DNA from: Phlebiopsis flavidoalba
Taxonomy: Eukaryota > Basidiomycota > Agaricomycetes > Polyporales > Phanerochaetaceae
DNA length: 64,000 nt
Direction of reading: 5' to 3'
Assembly: GCA_035772785.1 (NCBI GenBank)
Contig: JAOCPU010000036.1
Span: 186,001-250,000 of the forward strand
Shown here: one piece after another, positions 12,935 through 25,172 of the stretch
Numbering within the stretch: the first letter of the stretch is position 1
Layout of the letters: every line of letters starts with the position of its first letter
Program-made: the position numbers and the translations under genes
The notes under the pieces: generated by a model
The model's input: only the letters and a program-made list of their open reading frames with translations
Told to the model about the DNA's origin: nothing
Databases searched by the model: none

Positions 12935-13812
12935 TATGCTCTCCTACTTCCGAGAATGGGGTGGAACAAGAGAAGAGTACACGAAAGATACAGAGGTCTT
13001 CCGCGGTCCAAGGAGGGAGGGAGAGGGAGAAGAGGAAAGACAGCCTCAACACCCTGACTCTTGACACTGATCTGGCCTATTTAACGGCTGCCGCTAGCCA
13101 AAGGGCGTGGCGAGGCACTGCCCTTGTTGTTTGATGGCGGGCGGGCGCTCTCAACCAGGGCCGGGAAAAATCGATCATACAAGGCTTAGCGCGAATCCGC
13201 CAATTAACACGATGCCTCCTTGGTGTTGATAAAGTGATTAGAGGCTGGGCTGTACGGCGTGACGCAGAGCCTCAAGTTGAACGCAGGCGCAGGTGCGAGC
13301 GAGCCAAGGATGCAGCTGACCTGCAGGCAACGCCGCGACGGTAGTGGCTTTAGCGTGCAGAAAGCGGGACGCCGCGTGTCCCATGTCATGAACCTTGATT
13401 TTCAGCGAGATCAGCGCGCCGAGGACCACGGGAACAGCAAGACAGACTACGCGGATGATTCGCCGCCATTCACTGTGAGCTTTTTACTCGCAATAATCCG
13501 CGCGTCCGAATCGTACCCGTGTCTTGAAGAGTCGTCTAGCGTGTCAATCTCAGCATTGCTTTACGAGCGGGGCTGTATGTAAAGAAGATTAGAGTGCAAC
13601 AAATTGCGGGAGCAACGATCAAAGACTTGCGGGATGGATCCAAAGCGACTCGAGCGGAGGCTAGCGGAGGAAGGCAAGGTTCAGGCGCGCGCGCCCTGGA
13701 GTTCGGGACTCCGGGAGGGTCATATGGGCGTCTATCAATCCCGCCCTGTGGGAAGCTCTCAATTTGATGCGCCCTTTCGAATTTGCGGACGCTTTCTTCG
13801 ATCTTCACCGTC
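12935..13812 (-). other. Short region with a possible membrane-segment ORF fragment
   Basis: On the minus strand at about 13480-13400, the segment RIIRVVCLAVPVVLGALISL resembles a membrane helix. Open codons run on either side of it (about 13814 to 13210), but the frames are broken and no family is recognised. It would be divergent from, and overlap the start of, the NOM1 gene. It may be a small membrane protein or chance. Confidence 0.2.
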
Positions 13813-16800
13813 ATGGCTGCCCGAGGACGCCGAGGACCCCTGGACCATCTCTACCTCGCACGCTATTGGAAGAACTCGACCCCTCCGCAGGTGAGCTCTA
13901 GCACGTGGCAATTGGTAGCAACATTCACATATAAACTTTGCAGGCTAACTAATTTTACATTGCAGGCTCCGTCGACTCGGCGGACGTAAAGGCAAAACCA
14001 AAAGCTCTCGCGAAAGGACGCGAGAAAACAAGAACGAGAGGGCAAGAAGGCACGCAAGGCAAACTACTTCGCTAGCCATGCTCAATCTACCACCCCAACC
14101 AATGGACATTACGACGTCAAGGGCAAAGGCAAAGAAAGGCCTCCGCCCAACGGCACTGGCCGAACTGCAGGCATTAAACGACAAGCAGAGGCTGAACCTT
14201 CCGGTTCCCCAACACACGGAAGAAAGTCAAGTTTGTAGCTGACACCAAACCGAACTCGAGGCCTGCTGCGAAAGAGAACGGTGCACCCAAGCCGAGCAAG
14301 CTATCGACCTCGAAATCCACCACCAAAAAGCAGCCCACGGCACTCGAAAAGCTGGCCGCGCGCACAGATCCTTCCTCCTCGCGCTCTTTCAACCTTTCTG
14401 GACCTTCTCACAAAAGGACCACGGTCACAGCAGGAGAAACAGGAGGACTCCTACATTACCTATCTGGAACAGAAATTGGGATGGAGCAAAGGAGGGTCGA
14501 GGGACGAATAAGTATGGCAAGGGTCTGGAAGATGACGGGCTAGACGGTGAATACTCTATGAGTGCTTGTATTAGAACTTTACTCACAGTCGAACAGATCT
14601 ATTGGCAGACATAGACAATATCGAATCTTCGATATTCTCATCTGGCGCGGTTAGTACCTATTGCATTCCTGTCTACAACACTCGCTGATATTTGCGCCCC
14701 AAGGCTGAAGGAGATTACTCCGACGTTGACGATGAAGAAGCCATAAATTCACGATAGCACAGACGAAGAGGAAGACGGGTCAGACGATGGAGAGTCAGAC
14801 GACGACGAGGGGCTAGATGAGGATGATGAAGAAGCGCCATCATTAATTGGCCACGACGACGAAGAGTTACAAGATGAGGAAGAGGCTTCAGCTTCAGAGC
14901 TAGACACGAACGAAGAGGAGGAATGGGGTGGCTTTGGAGGGGGCTCCGCCGACTCAGAAGAGAATGGCAGAGAAAGTCAAGCATCTTCCTCGGTCGAGAA
15001 GCCGCCAACAACAACGCGATATGTTCCTCCACATATGCGCAATCGTCAAGCAGGAGCGGACGCCGAGAAGTTGTCGGAAGAGCAGATCAAGCTGACAAGA
15101 CAGCTGAAGGGTCTCCTCAATAGGTACCTTGAATTCACGAAAGCCTCCTTCTTCACGAATATTTACCATTTTTTACTAGGATGAGTGATCGTCGAACAAA
15201 ATATTGCCTCTATTCTGGATAGCGTCGAAGAACTATACGGGCACACAAACGTCGTGGTGCGTATTATCCGAGCGGTTTCTGGCTGATGGGCTGACACAGG
15301 GTTCCGTTAGATGTGACATCGAACCTTACTACGCTCATTGTCGATGGTATATGTGTCATCTCATTCTATGCATCTCGACCAATACGTCGCCCTACACGCC
15401 GCATTCGTCGCGAGTTTGCACAAAATCATTGGTGTAGAGTTTGGTCAGTAATTTCTGTCAAATGCGCATCTATGCCTGACCGCTCATATCCATACTACAG
15501 CTGCATATTTCGTTCAGAACACTGTGGCCACGTACGAACGCCATCTCTCCGCCGCAGAATCCACTTCCTCCGCTCCCCTCCGCCAACACCCATTCAGAGA
15601 CAGACGTCCAAGCTACAGATGACGATCGAGGAAAGGAGGCATCTAACCTTCTCGTACTCCTCTCCGAGCTCTTCAACTTTGGAGTCATCTCACACGTTCT
15701 CATGTACGACCTCATTCGCACGCTTCTAGAGGGCGAGTTGACAGAGCTGCGCGTCGAGCTTCTGCTCAAGATCGCGCGCGACGCCGGCCAGCAGCTCCGC
15801 TCGGTCGACCCGACCGCTCTCAAAGATATTATACAAATTGTCCACACGAGGTACCCAAGGACGCGGCAGCAATGAGCTCAAGGACGCGCTTCATGCTGGA
15901 GACACTGACGAATTTGAAGAATAACAAGGTCAAGAAAGCTGCTGGAGGTGGCGCGGCGGGCTCAGCAGGATCAGAGGCGGTGGAGAGGATGAAAAGATTC
16001 TTGAACGGGGTTGAGCAAGAAGAAACACGGTACGTACAAGCCGGACGCACCATCTTTTCGAGGTTGAAGTGTTCACCCTGCCACAGTCAAGACCCATGAG
16101 CCTCTCCGAGTCTCTCTCTCAGACCTTCACTCTGCTGAGAGTAAGGGCAAGTGGTGGCTTGTTGGTGCCGCATGGGGAGGAGACCCTCTCGTCGACCGAC
16201 AACAAGATCCTTCGACGTCCGATGCCGTGGCTAAGAAGACCGAATCGACAGAAAAAACATCTTGTTGAAGCTTGCCAAGAAGCAGGCATGAACACCGACA
16301 TTCGGAGGAGTATATTTGTCGGCCGTGCTCATGAGCAGCGACGGGTAAGAGGATCGGAGAGTCTTCATCAAATAAGGCCGTTGATTCCCTGCGTAGGATT
16401 ACGTTGATGCGTGCGAGCGCTGTCCCAGCTGAAGCTGACAGAAGTGCAACAGCGCGAAATCATTCGTGTTATACTACACTGTTGCGCGGCAACGTACGTC
16501 CTTTTTTCGATTACTCGTATTGTTCTCACGTTCCACAGGAGAAAGCATTTAATCCGTTTTATGTGCTTTGTCGTGCAGCAGCTCTGTCGAAACTCCCACT
16601 CGTGTTCAAGATCACGTTGCAGTTCTGCTTGTGTGGACTTCCTGCGTGACCTAGGAGAGACGAATGTTGGTGGCGCGGAAGTGCTCAAAATCTGAAGGAC
16701 GATGGTCCCGTGGTTGGCTTTGACGTGAAGAAGATCTCGGATACGCGGCTAGGGAATGTGCGCGAGAGGCGTTATGCATGGTGGATAGCGAAGGACTGCT

Positions 16801-16948
16801 AGGCACGCTTGCCTATAGCTCAAGGTTCGTGTGCGAAACTTGATATCCTGAAAGGCCGATGGCTGATCAACTTATTCAGCCTGTGGACTTCACGGGCGCT
16901 CAAGTCGTCGACCCAAAAATTCTTCAAACAGCTCTTCACACACGACAC

Positions 16949-16986
<38 letters not shown>

Positions 16987-17258
16987 TGATCAGCACGCCA
17001 ACTCACCAACTCCCCAGCCTCTCTTCCAATCCGGAGGACTACCCGAGCACTCGAAACAGGGGTCCGATAGAGTGAAGTCTTCATCAAGGCAACGCGCTTG
17101 AGGTCGCGTTGGGCTCTGGGGCTGGTGTATTTCCTCGGCGAAATATTCCGGCTGGAACTGGACGACGAGGGTGGGAAAGGGATTCTTTGAAGTGGGCCAA
17201 CAAAGTTGCGATGGACACGCTTAGGACCGGTATGGATGCAGGTCGCCTGGGCTTATGA
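13813..17258 (+). CDS. NOM1: Nucleolar MIF4G/MA3 protein NOM1/SGD1
   Basis: NOM1 (yeast Sgd1) is a nucleolar factor for small-subunit rRNA maturation. The start at 13813 (MAARGRRGP) is followed by a short intron and a basic region readable as LGGRKGKTKSSRKDARKQE (about 13980). A long Asp/Glu-rich stretch follows (about 14720-14940), then the signature RYVPPHMRNR and SEEQIKLTRQLKGLLN (about 15020-15120) that opens the MIF4G domain. The domain continues with SNLTTLIVDGI and LLVLLSELFNFGVISHVL (about 15640). The MA3 region shows MNTDIRRSIFV (about 16290) and LKLTEVQQREIIRVILHC (about 16420). The C-terminus, FYAWWIAKDC then LKSSTQKFFKQLF and VAMDTLRTGMDAG, stops at 17258. A C36 run (16951-16986) interrupts the C-terminal part. 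Many frame changes occur, but domain order and length fit the family. Confidence 0.85.
16951..16986. repeat. C36 homopolymer inside NOM1 coding region
   Basis: This is an uninterrupted run of 36 cytosines lying between the segments encoding FFKQLF and the C-terminal STRNRGPIE. If translated it would give about 12 prolines. I do not expect a polyproline tract at this place in the family, so its length may be an assembly or sequencing artefact. Confidence 0.95.
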
Positions 17259-17332
17259 TAATCGATGTTGTGAGTATATGTGAGAGGGATGCTTTATTTA
17301 CGGTCAACTTTGGTTACGGATGCTCAGTAGGC

Positions 17333-18256
17333 TTATGAAAATGCAACTGTGGAGTATACGTTGCCGCTCTGACCGCCGAAAGAGAATGTAGGCCATGGTA
17401 ACGCGGGGGAGCTGATAGGTTGTAAGATTTCGGTATATGTGCGAACCCTGGAGGGACGTACTGGTATTGTAGGCCTACGTCGGGAGTCGTGAACTTCGCC
17501 TTCAGCTCACTTTCTGTGAAATTGCAGGCTAGTATATTTTGAGTGAAGATACCTTCGTATCATAGCATTTGAAAAACTCACAAGTGATCAAGAAGTAACG
17601 CCCCCTCCTTTACACCTGCCCTATGCGCGACGGATAGCTATCTGCTGGTACCAGGTTCCCTTCTGCTGCGTCTTTATCAGCGAGTGCGATAGCATCAAAA
17701 TTGCCTTTGTCCAAGACGACATCCCAAGTGGCATTTCGGGGCGCGCCATCCAAGCCGGTGGGCAGGACTTTCAGAACAATCGCATGCCTCGAACCTTGAT
17801 ACTCTCGCATTCCGTCGCCGCGCGAGATTCCCACTTTACGCGCAAGGTTTGACAGCGCCTTCGCTATATAGTCAACGCCGAGTATGTAGTCGCCGTTGTA
17901 CCCAGCTTCTTGAAGCGCGAATAGCAAGACACCGTTCCCCGCTCCGACCTCAAGGATAGTGGGGTGCAGGGTCCTTGGGAGATGTAGTCTTGCATCCAGT
18001 CGACCATTTTCTCCACACTGTCTTCTCTCGAACCTGCAGACTAGACTTAGGTCGTTTTTTTGCACGGCTTGGAAAGAAAGCGCACCAAATCTCGCCCTCA
18101 TCGCCAATCTCATCGAAGTTATTTAACTCTGTCGAGTATACGTCATCCCAACTACAGTGCTGTGTGTAATAAGTCCCGCCGAGTCATACGAGAATACATA
18201 CTGTTGTGTTTCGTGCCGAAAGTTTCGACGGAGCGAGTTCGTTGGTTGGAAGACAT
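17333..18256 (-). CDS. EFM4: EFM4-type protein-lysine methyltransferase (eEF1A)
   Basis: This is a class I SAM-dependent methyltransferase of the Efm4/See1/METTL10 group, which methylates a lysine of translation elongation factor 1A. The start at 18256 leads through FGTKH, then a short intron (GTATGT...ACACAG, about 18200-18160), to WDDVYSTELNNFDEIGDEGE (about 18150-18090). That is the family's N-terminal signature. Motif I is ILEVGAGNGVLLFALQEAGY (about 17955-17895), then LGVDY. The post-I motif reads WDVVLDKGNFDAIALADKD (about 17730-17675), and YPSRIG follows. After a second intron, CNFTES and FSFGGQSGNVYSTVAFS end at a TAA at 17333-17335. Length and motif order fit the family. One or two frame changes occur near 17600 and 18060. 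It converges on NOM1, with only 74 bp between the stop codons. Confidence 0.85.
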
Positions 18257-20245
18257 TGGCGAAAGTTGGAGGCAGAGAAAGGTCTTGCTTAGTCAGCAGG
18301 ACTTTTGATCGAGCAAGTGGCCGAAGGAAGGTGTGGATTTCGACCCGGCCGACGTAAGTGAGGTAATGAAGGGTGTGTGCGGTGGTTGATATTACTAAGA
18401 TGATACACATAATGTAGGTATGCTAGATAGCATGAACGACGGCTAAGAGCAAGTAAGCACACACCGAAACGCGACCCAATGGCATGCATATACGCACAAA
18501 GCTGAGGACAAGCCGAAGATTCAAAACCCATGTCACCGCTTCAGCTCTTTATCCAGCATGTCTGTTTTGCTTCGTTCGAGTTTTTACTTGGCACATGTAA
18601 TGGAGTAGGCCGCCCGCATGAATCAGGGATGGTTTGGGCTATCATAAATTTTGGCGAAGTGTGCATTACTTCCGTTTCGGATTTTCAAGGTGGTAGCCGT
18701 CCCTTCGATACCCACCATCCGTTAGCAAAGAGATACAAGAGTAATGTACGCGACATACTTGAGGACCAAGAATCGTCGATAGCCTCCGTCGACTTTTTTT
18801 TTTGGGTCCGTTCCGCATCTTTGTGCTTTGAAAACCGCACCCTTATAACGAATTTCCTCTCCGCTGCACCCTTTTGAGGGTCCCCGCTTTACGCAAGAAA
18901 TGCCGGCCCACGCGAACGCCAGGCAGTCTTACAGTCGGCCGATTCCAAGGAACAACCAGGAGTAGGCCAACATGAAGTATTAAATGCGGGGGGGGGGGTA
19001 TATTTTTTTAGCGGACGAATGCGGCGGAAGAGGCATTAAAGTTGTAGGTTTATGATGGTGTACGACTGACAGGTCGTCGTGAACTGAACCTCGGCGACAG
19101 AACGTTCCTTGTCCATTGGGTCACGAGGGCGGACGTCACACTAGGCCGTGAACCAGTGTGAATCTTGTCGATCCCGCGCTGTTCGGAGCGTGTTCATTGC
19201 CATCGCTCCGGTCCGCCAATCATATGCTCTAGGAACGGACTATACCTTCAATGCTTTAGATATTGGCGCCTACGACTGCGTTTTCGGTACGGGCCACCGC
19301 CTGAACCTCAGATTTTGTAGCTACTCTACAAAAAAAAAAAAAAATGGTCTTATAACGCAAAAGTCTAATTCCACTGCGATGGCTGTAGAGCCCGCCGACG
19401 GACGGTAGTCTCATGATTCTGCCGTTTGTGGGCATGTAGTCCGGGGTCCTATCAGCACAATATCCTGTTACAAACTAGGGCAAAAAAAAAAAACTTCCGA
19501 TCATGTTCTGTGGCTTCCAACGTTGCCTGCAGGGTGTTGGAATGCACATGCTTATCCGATTCCAACGCGCGGTGCCATTAATCACCGAAAGCAACTCCAG
19601 TTCAGCTGTTTCCCGGCCGCTGCCACTGTGCGCACAAAATGGCATCTGCAAGAACCGCTGCGCGCATACGTTGACTGATTATCTAACAATAACCCACTCA
19701 GTTGAGTAGCGAAGTCATCTACCACATTGTGGATCATTCGCACCGGGGCTCTCATTTCGATGAGGATTGATAGATTGTGCGCTACGTTTGGTATGCTTGC
19801 CGTGTCTTCGATGCGACCAACCCCACCTGATAGCGTGCGTTCGGTTCTCTCTACCGACTGGCATCCTGGATAACTCCTCGTCACTCTTCATCGCTTATCT
19901 CTCCCTGTGATGAAGTAATCTGGCGACTGACCGTGCACTATAACGTCAGTATGATTTGTGCCGGTCCTTGGGGACTGGAGGGTTTTTCCGCCCTCGGTAC
20001 TGCCCCTAGAGGATAGTGCATATTATCTTGTACGATTTGGTGTCAAGGCTACGCCGATGAGAATCTCCTGCGGAACGTATAAACCTGACGTGGCGCTATT
20101 AGTGGTTACAGTAATCCTACCACAGACGTCCTATCACAATTTTTCCAAGAACGAACACATATTATTACCATGGAGGTTCGCCATGATATCTGGTCTCTCT
20201 ATGGACCTTTCCCGATTTACATGTATACTAGGCAAACAACCAACC
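18257..20245. other. Intergenic stretch with homopolymers, no gene recognised
   Basis: It contains G11 at 18988-18998, A15 at 19330-19344, an A run near 19482-19493 and a T run near 18796. Open frames here lack family motifs. No tRNA A/B-box pair was found. Confidence 0.4.
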
Positions 20246-21758
20246 ATGACTCCCGTTGGATGCAACAATGCACGCCTGGGAGGCTGGCTCCCCAACGACC
20301 AAGGGTGCTGGGAGAATTGGCTCTCCAAGTAGATACGGCCTTCGTCTCGAGCACAACCCCGTGGCGTCACCGAGTCCATCTAATGTCCTTGACTCCATCC
20401 CGGTCTTAAAGAGTTGCAATGTCGTAGGGTGACTTCATCGAATCAGCGACCCCTATGTTTATCTACCAGATGGATTTCATCAAATGTTTGAACAGCGTTC
20501 CCGACAAACCCCCCGACTACAATAACAACCCCAAAGGTCCTTGCCATCCCCAGGTAATGTCGGCGAGTATTTTTATTACGTCGTCTTGCTCACGGGTATA
20601 ATCAAGGTCCGTGACTACATGTGTATGTTGCGTCTTTTTCAACCACCACATCATCAACCACGGGCACCTAAGTACGAAGGCGAATGACCTTGTCGTTTCC
20701 CCATCAACGCCATTCTCGATTGTGGCCGATGGGTACCCCCCGGCTGGACTCGCTACATTCTGCGACCCTAGGGTCAACGAGATGTTTTAAGAAGATGTTT
20801 TTAACGTCTGGAGCGCGTACCTCACTTCCTCCGACTCTGTAATGTGGTTCGCTCCGGTCCTTATCCTCAGATGACGACGGTTGGTTCAGGGCCCAAGGCG
20901 AGCATTGCACTACCTGACTTCGACCAAACGTTCGTCTGTGACCCAGACGACAAGTCATCACGGGATTCACGTGCTGGGACGACTTCTTTACCCCCGCTTT
21001 CCGTCCTGGTGTTCGCGACGTCGAATATCCTGACAACGACTCCATCGTGAACAACGCCTGCGAGGCCACGATCTATCGTATCTGCGATAAACGTACAGGC
21101 AAAACAAGAAATTCTGGATCAAAGGCTGAGCCCTACAACCTCCGTTACATGCTCAACAACGACTCGTTCACGGAGCTCTTCGTCGGTTGGACACACATCT
21201 ACCAGGCATTCCTCAGCGCGCTCAGCTATCACACGCTGGCACAGCCCAGTTAACGGCAAAATCAAGCGTGCGCGCTGACAAGATGATGGTCCCCGGCACG
21301 TACTACGCGGAGTCTGCCCACTATGGATTCCAGTACGAGTATGTGGAGGACGACGGCAAGGACCATCTCTACCAAGAAGTGGGGGTATGACGATCGGCGA
21401 CGATGCCTCCCTAAACCAGATCCCGCCGGCCCCAAACAACTCTCAGGCGTACATCACGTCCACCGCCGCGCGCGCTCTACATCATCTACATCCAAGCCGA
21501 TAATCCCGACATTGGCCTCATGTGTTTCATGGCTGTGGGTATGGCGGAGGTGTCGACATGCGAGATGACGGTCAAGAAGGGTCAGATTGTCAAGAAAGGT
21601 GATGAGTTGGGCATGTTCCACTTTGGAGGATCGACTCATTGTTTGATCTTCCGTCCGGAGACAAACATCACATTTTCTGATGAAACTTGCCGAAGAAGTC
21701 GAATGTTCCGTTGAACTCTGCGATTGCTACAGTTGCTCCTAGTCAGGGCAAGGCGTAA
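20246..21758 (+). CDS. PsiD-like phosphatidylserine decarboxylase family protein
   Basis: The family is pyruvoyl-dependent decarboxylases. This subgroup is the cytosolic fungal one that includes the L-tryptophan decarboxylase PsiD. The start at 20246 gives MTPVGCNNARLGGWLPNDQ then ENWLSK, the subgroup's N-terminal signature. Later segments are QMDFIKCLNSVPDKPPDYNN (about 20470), ALPDFDQTFVCDP (about 20910), IVNNACEATIYRI (about 21045), AEPYNLRYMLNNDSFTELFV (about 21130), YHRWHSPVNGKIKRA and VPGTYYAESAHYGF (about 21230-21335). The C-terminal part LMCFMAVGMAEVSTCE and LGMFHFGGSTH (21610-21640) carries the GGS site where self-cleavage makes the pyruvoyl group, and it is intact. The protein ends at TAA 21756-21758. 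Several frame changes lie between 20500 and 21450. The substrate cannot be read from sequence: phosphatidylserine or an aromatic amino acid are both possible. Confidence 0.8.
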
Positions 21759-22189
21759 ATTGTGGCTCATAATCTTCAGTGTGTTCCGGTCACGAATTGT
21801 ACTACAGTTATGATTTTGCGTTGTATGAGCTCGAGAAAATTCCCGGCGCATCATGTATGTTGATACTAGCACAGCATCGCAGCAGTCCAAACCACAATAG
21901 CGCGGAAATCATGTTTTCGATCCAAGATGTCTGAAGAGATTGAATACGTTTTTGGCATGTTAACGCAAGTCATTTGCCTGATAGCCAGCAGAGCGTGAGA
22001 GGCGGAGAAGGGAAGAGGACATAACACGCGACATCCTTGCCCTGTCCTTTGATATCCACTCATCGATGGTCCAACCGCCCAGGAGAATACTTTAGGGAAC
22101 CACGAGTGGCCCGTGCTTCGAAGTCGTTTATTCAGAACTCTCACCAGCAGACATCCTCCCACACGACACACATCGACACCCTATCCAGT
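21759..22189. other. Intergenic spacer between decarboxylase and helicase
   Basis: No motif was recognised. It probably holds the decarboxylase 3' end and the helicase promoter or first exon. Confidence 0.3.
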
Positions 22190-25172
22190 ATGCCAGAGCC
22201 TGTGCGTAGGCTCGCGCAGAACTTTCTGAAAATGTCGAGTCCCATGATCCTCCTCGAGACGGTCTGGGGACGACGAACTTACTTCAGAGGCACTTTCTAC
22301 TTTCCTGGAGGCGGCAGAGACCAAACCCCGCCACCTCGGCCTTGCCGCAGCTCTACGCCACTGGGAACGCAGGACGACTCACCGCTCTCGCTATTGCCCT
22401 TGGGTCCAACGTTCGCCTCATTCGCTTCCGCAAAAACGCTCGCGAGTCGAAGAACCTTTCCCCAGGCCGCCAGCTCCTCCAGGACGAACTCCTTTGTAGC
22501 CCCGATACCCTTCTTTATGCCTTCAACATGGCACCCATTGCGCTAGCTTTGTATAAAGACCAGCGTTTGCGTCTCACAGGCGCGGTAGATATACAAAGCG
22601 GGTGCACTGGAACGGAGGACTGTTCGAGCCGCGCCGTCGCGGACAGCGGTGACGTTCGCCGTCAGCTCTACAGCGCACCCGGACATCTACAAGGCCAACA
22701 TTGAGGCGGCCTTCAAGGACCAGTCCTGGGACGACCGCAAGTCTCCTACCGTCCTCTGCACTCTGCGCCTGGCTCGCTGGATTTCTTCCGTCCGTGAGTG
22801 ACATGGAGCTACGATTCGCTGAGGTTGCGCGTATCAACACGCTGGATAAACCAGAGGAGGGGGGGTGGGGGTGTACGTACGGTGAGCTACGTTTAGAAAG
22901 ACATTGTAGTTCGACTCTGATGGTCTCGGGCAGCAATTGCAAGTCCTCGCGCAAATGATGCGATCTGATCAGCGTCTCTCGATGCTGCCAAGCCCGATCG
23001 ACTACTCACGAATTCACCGCGGCAGGCTCGAAGAATAACAAGTTCAAGTTGGACTCAGAGCGTTTCCAAACTCGCGTTCAAGGCGGTCGAGTGCGTCCAT
23101 GGTTTGATTTGATTCTGCAGAGATGCTGAATAGTCAACTTCGTAGGGAGGAGGACCTATCCGCATGCTAGCGGAGGACAAATATGGAGCTAAATTCTACA
23201 TCACGGGCAGACTACTAGCGACGTGCGGGGTCGACGCGCCGAGATTCAGGCCGCCGGCGGTGTCACCGTTGAGGGCAAGCACATCCAGTCTGTAACGACT
23301 GTCGGCGCGCGAGGCAGAGCAACCATGGCGGAGCGAGAGAAGGAGGCACACATCCTTGCAACCTTGCAGGACAAGTCCGAGACTTTTCGATAACCCATTC
23401 CTTCAGACCATCTTCCCTAACGGGAAGGAGGTTGTCTGGCCGATGACATGCCGACTTTAGACACAGTTCCGCCCCATCACATATGATCATCGCCCTCTCA
23501 TGACTCTCAACAAGAGGCTGTTCTTAACCATGCTTACTGTGGACAATGCCAACCGCATAACACTCATTCAGGGTCCTCCAGGGACTGGGGAAAACCACAG
23601 TAATTCTATTTATTAATGTGCATGCAATGTTTTTCCTGATCAAATCCTCAGGTATTACTTACTGCCTATGTTCACTCAGACTCCTCTTGAAGCAAAACAG
23701 AAAGGCATTTGGCTAGTGGATGGCTGAGTCGCATCAGGGTGTCAACTGTAGCTGTGAAAAATATTGCTGAGACGCTAGCAGACAATCAGATTGGGGGCTG
23801 TGAAGCTATTGGTCTCTAATGACTTATTTCCATGAGAACTTTGTGGGAAGGTGATGTTTTGAGTGTAGAGTACTGATGACCATTATCTCGAAAATCCTGC
23901 CGATGAGGCATGAACGATCTGGCATATAAGCTTATGCAGGAGGAACATGCATTAAAATCAGTAAAGCAGAGTTCAAGGGCAGGCCTGGCCGTGATGAATG
24001 CTGACGAGGGGTTGAAGGACTGTAAGGGTGTTATACTATGGGCACACTGAGCATGCTAGCACACCCCGAATCTCATCGCTATTGGCCGACCTCTAAGTCC
24101 CTATCAGGACTGTAGTGGTAGAATGAAGCTAGCCAGATTGCTTTTGTCTGGCTCTATGCTCCTCTATAGGACCTTCTCCACTATTCAAAAGTTATGTTTC
24201 ATTGAGTGAATGACAAACAGCGTGTGTTTATTTTATTTTAATTCGTCAGTCGTTGCCTGTTTTGACTCAAATGATTTAATTCTATAGTACCTCCCTATGA
24301 AGCACAACGAGAGTATAGAAGACATTAGAGTATCTTTGAGGTCACTCATTTACGCTCACAGGCCAAATTCCTTGACACACAATGTGAGTCTTGAAACACT
24401 CATGTTTTCTCTATCATTATATATTTAATAATAGCACCTGCATGCCTGGTGGGCATTTGAGAATTTAGTCTCTGATGGCTATGTATGATGGACGACAACT
24501 TCTCTCTTGAGCCACCGGATCACTCACTGCTCCTGCTTTGCTGGTTTGTGGAGTGTTTGAAAATAGTGCTGAGAAGAAATTGGGCACAAGCTGGACAGGA
24601 TAAGCTATTTGTTCAAAATTGGAAATTATTACTAATTGAATTTAGAACCCAGTGGAGTGTGAGGCAGTTTGTAAAATTGGCTGCCACGCAGCTAGAAGAT
24701 CTTGAAGCAGCTACCGTATTATTTCTCCACCTATGAATGCGCAAAGGTCAGAATGTTAGAAATGGCCCTTAGCAAGATAATGGGCTTGATTGGCACAACA
24801 TATGCTACAATGTTGACTCTTTTCAAAGGTGAGAATATGATTCTAATACTTCAAAATCTTATTTTTAACATTTTTCACTAGCAATGAAGATGACCACATC
24901 ATTGTCTCTCTTGTGACGGTCTAGAATAAGACTCTTGGTTTCCTCAAAGATTTACGCCGCACAAATGTCATGCTCAGCCGCTGCAAGAAAGCTTATGTAT
25001 ATTTGCTCCAACTGGGATTTTCTAGTCAGTGGGAGCAGGAGCCAAATCCCTAGTTTGGGAGGATGGCAGCAGCATTTGGGACAATGCCTGGTGCAATGTT
25101 GAAGGGCAATTGTGGGAGGGGTGCTGTGGAGATCACAGCCTGATTTCGGGTCTTTTTCTGTGTGCTTCATGA
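22190..25172 (+). pseudogene. Decayed SF1 (UPF1/DNA2-NAM7-like) helicase
   Basis: This is a superfamily 1 RNA/DNA helicase with an N-terminal extension. The N-terminal part (about 22190-23540) includes RLTALAIALGSNVRLIRFRK and LLYAFNMAPIALALYKDQR, then AFKDQSWDDRKSPTVLCTLR. The P-loop is ANRITLIQGPPGTG at about 23550-23590, after which one extra G shifts the frame before the KTT. Motif Ia resembles KQKGIWLV. A DEAS box survives as NEASQI (about 24120-24140), followed by STIQKLCFI. The C-terminus reads IIVSLV, GFLKDLRRTNVMLSRCKKA (about 24950) and GRMAAAFG, and ends about 25172. The 3' half is AT-rich and full of stops and frame changes, more so than its neighbours, and key residues (DEAS to NEAS) are altered. 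I call it a pseudogene; a badly sequenced active gene is the alternative. Confidence 0.65.

Noticed and set aside
24485..24736. 83-codon frame inside the AT-rich island
   Set aside because: Fragments match the decayed helicase in several frames, so it is part of that pseudogene.
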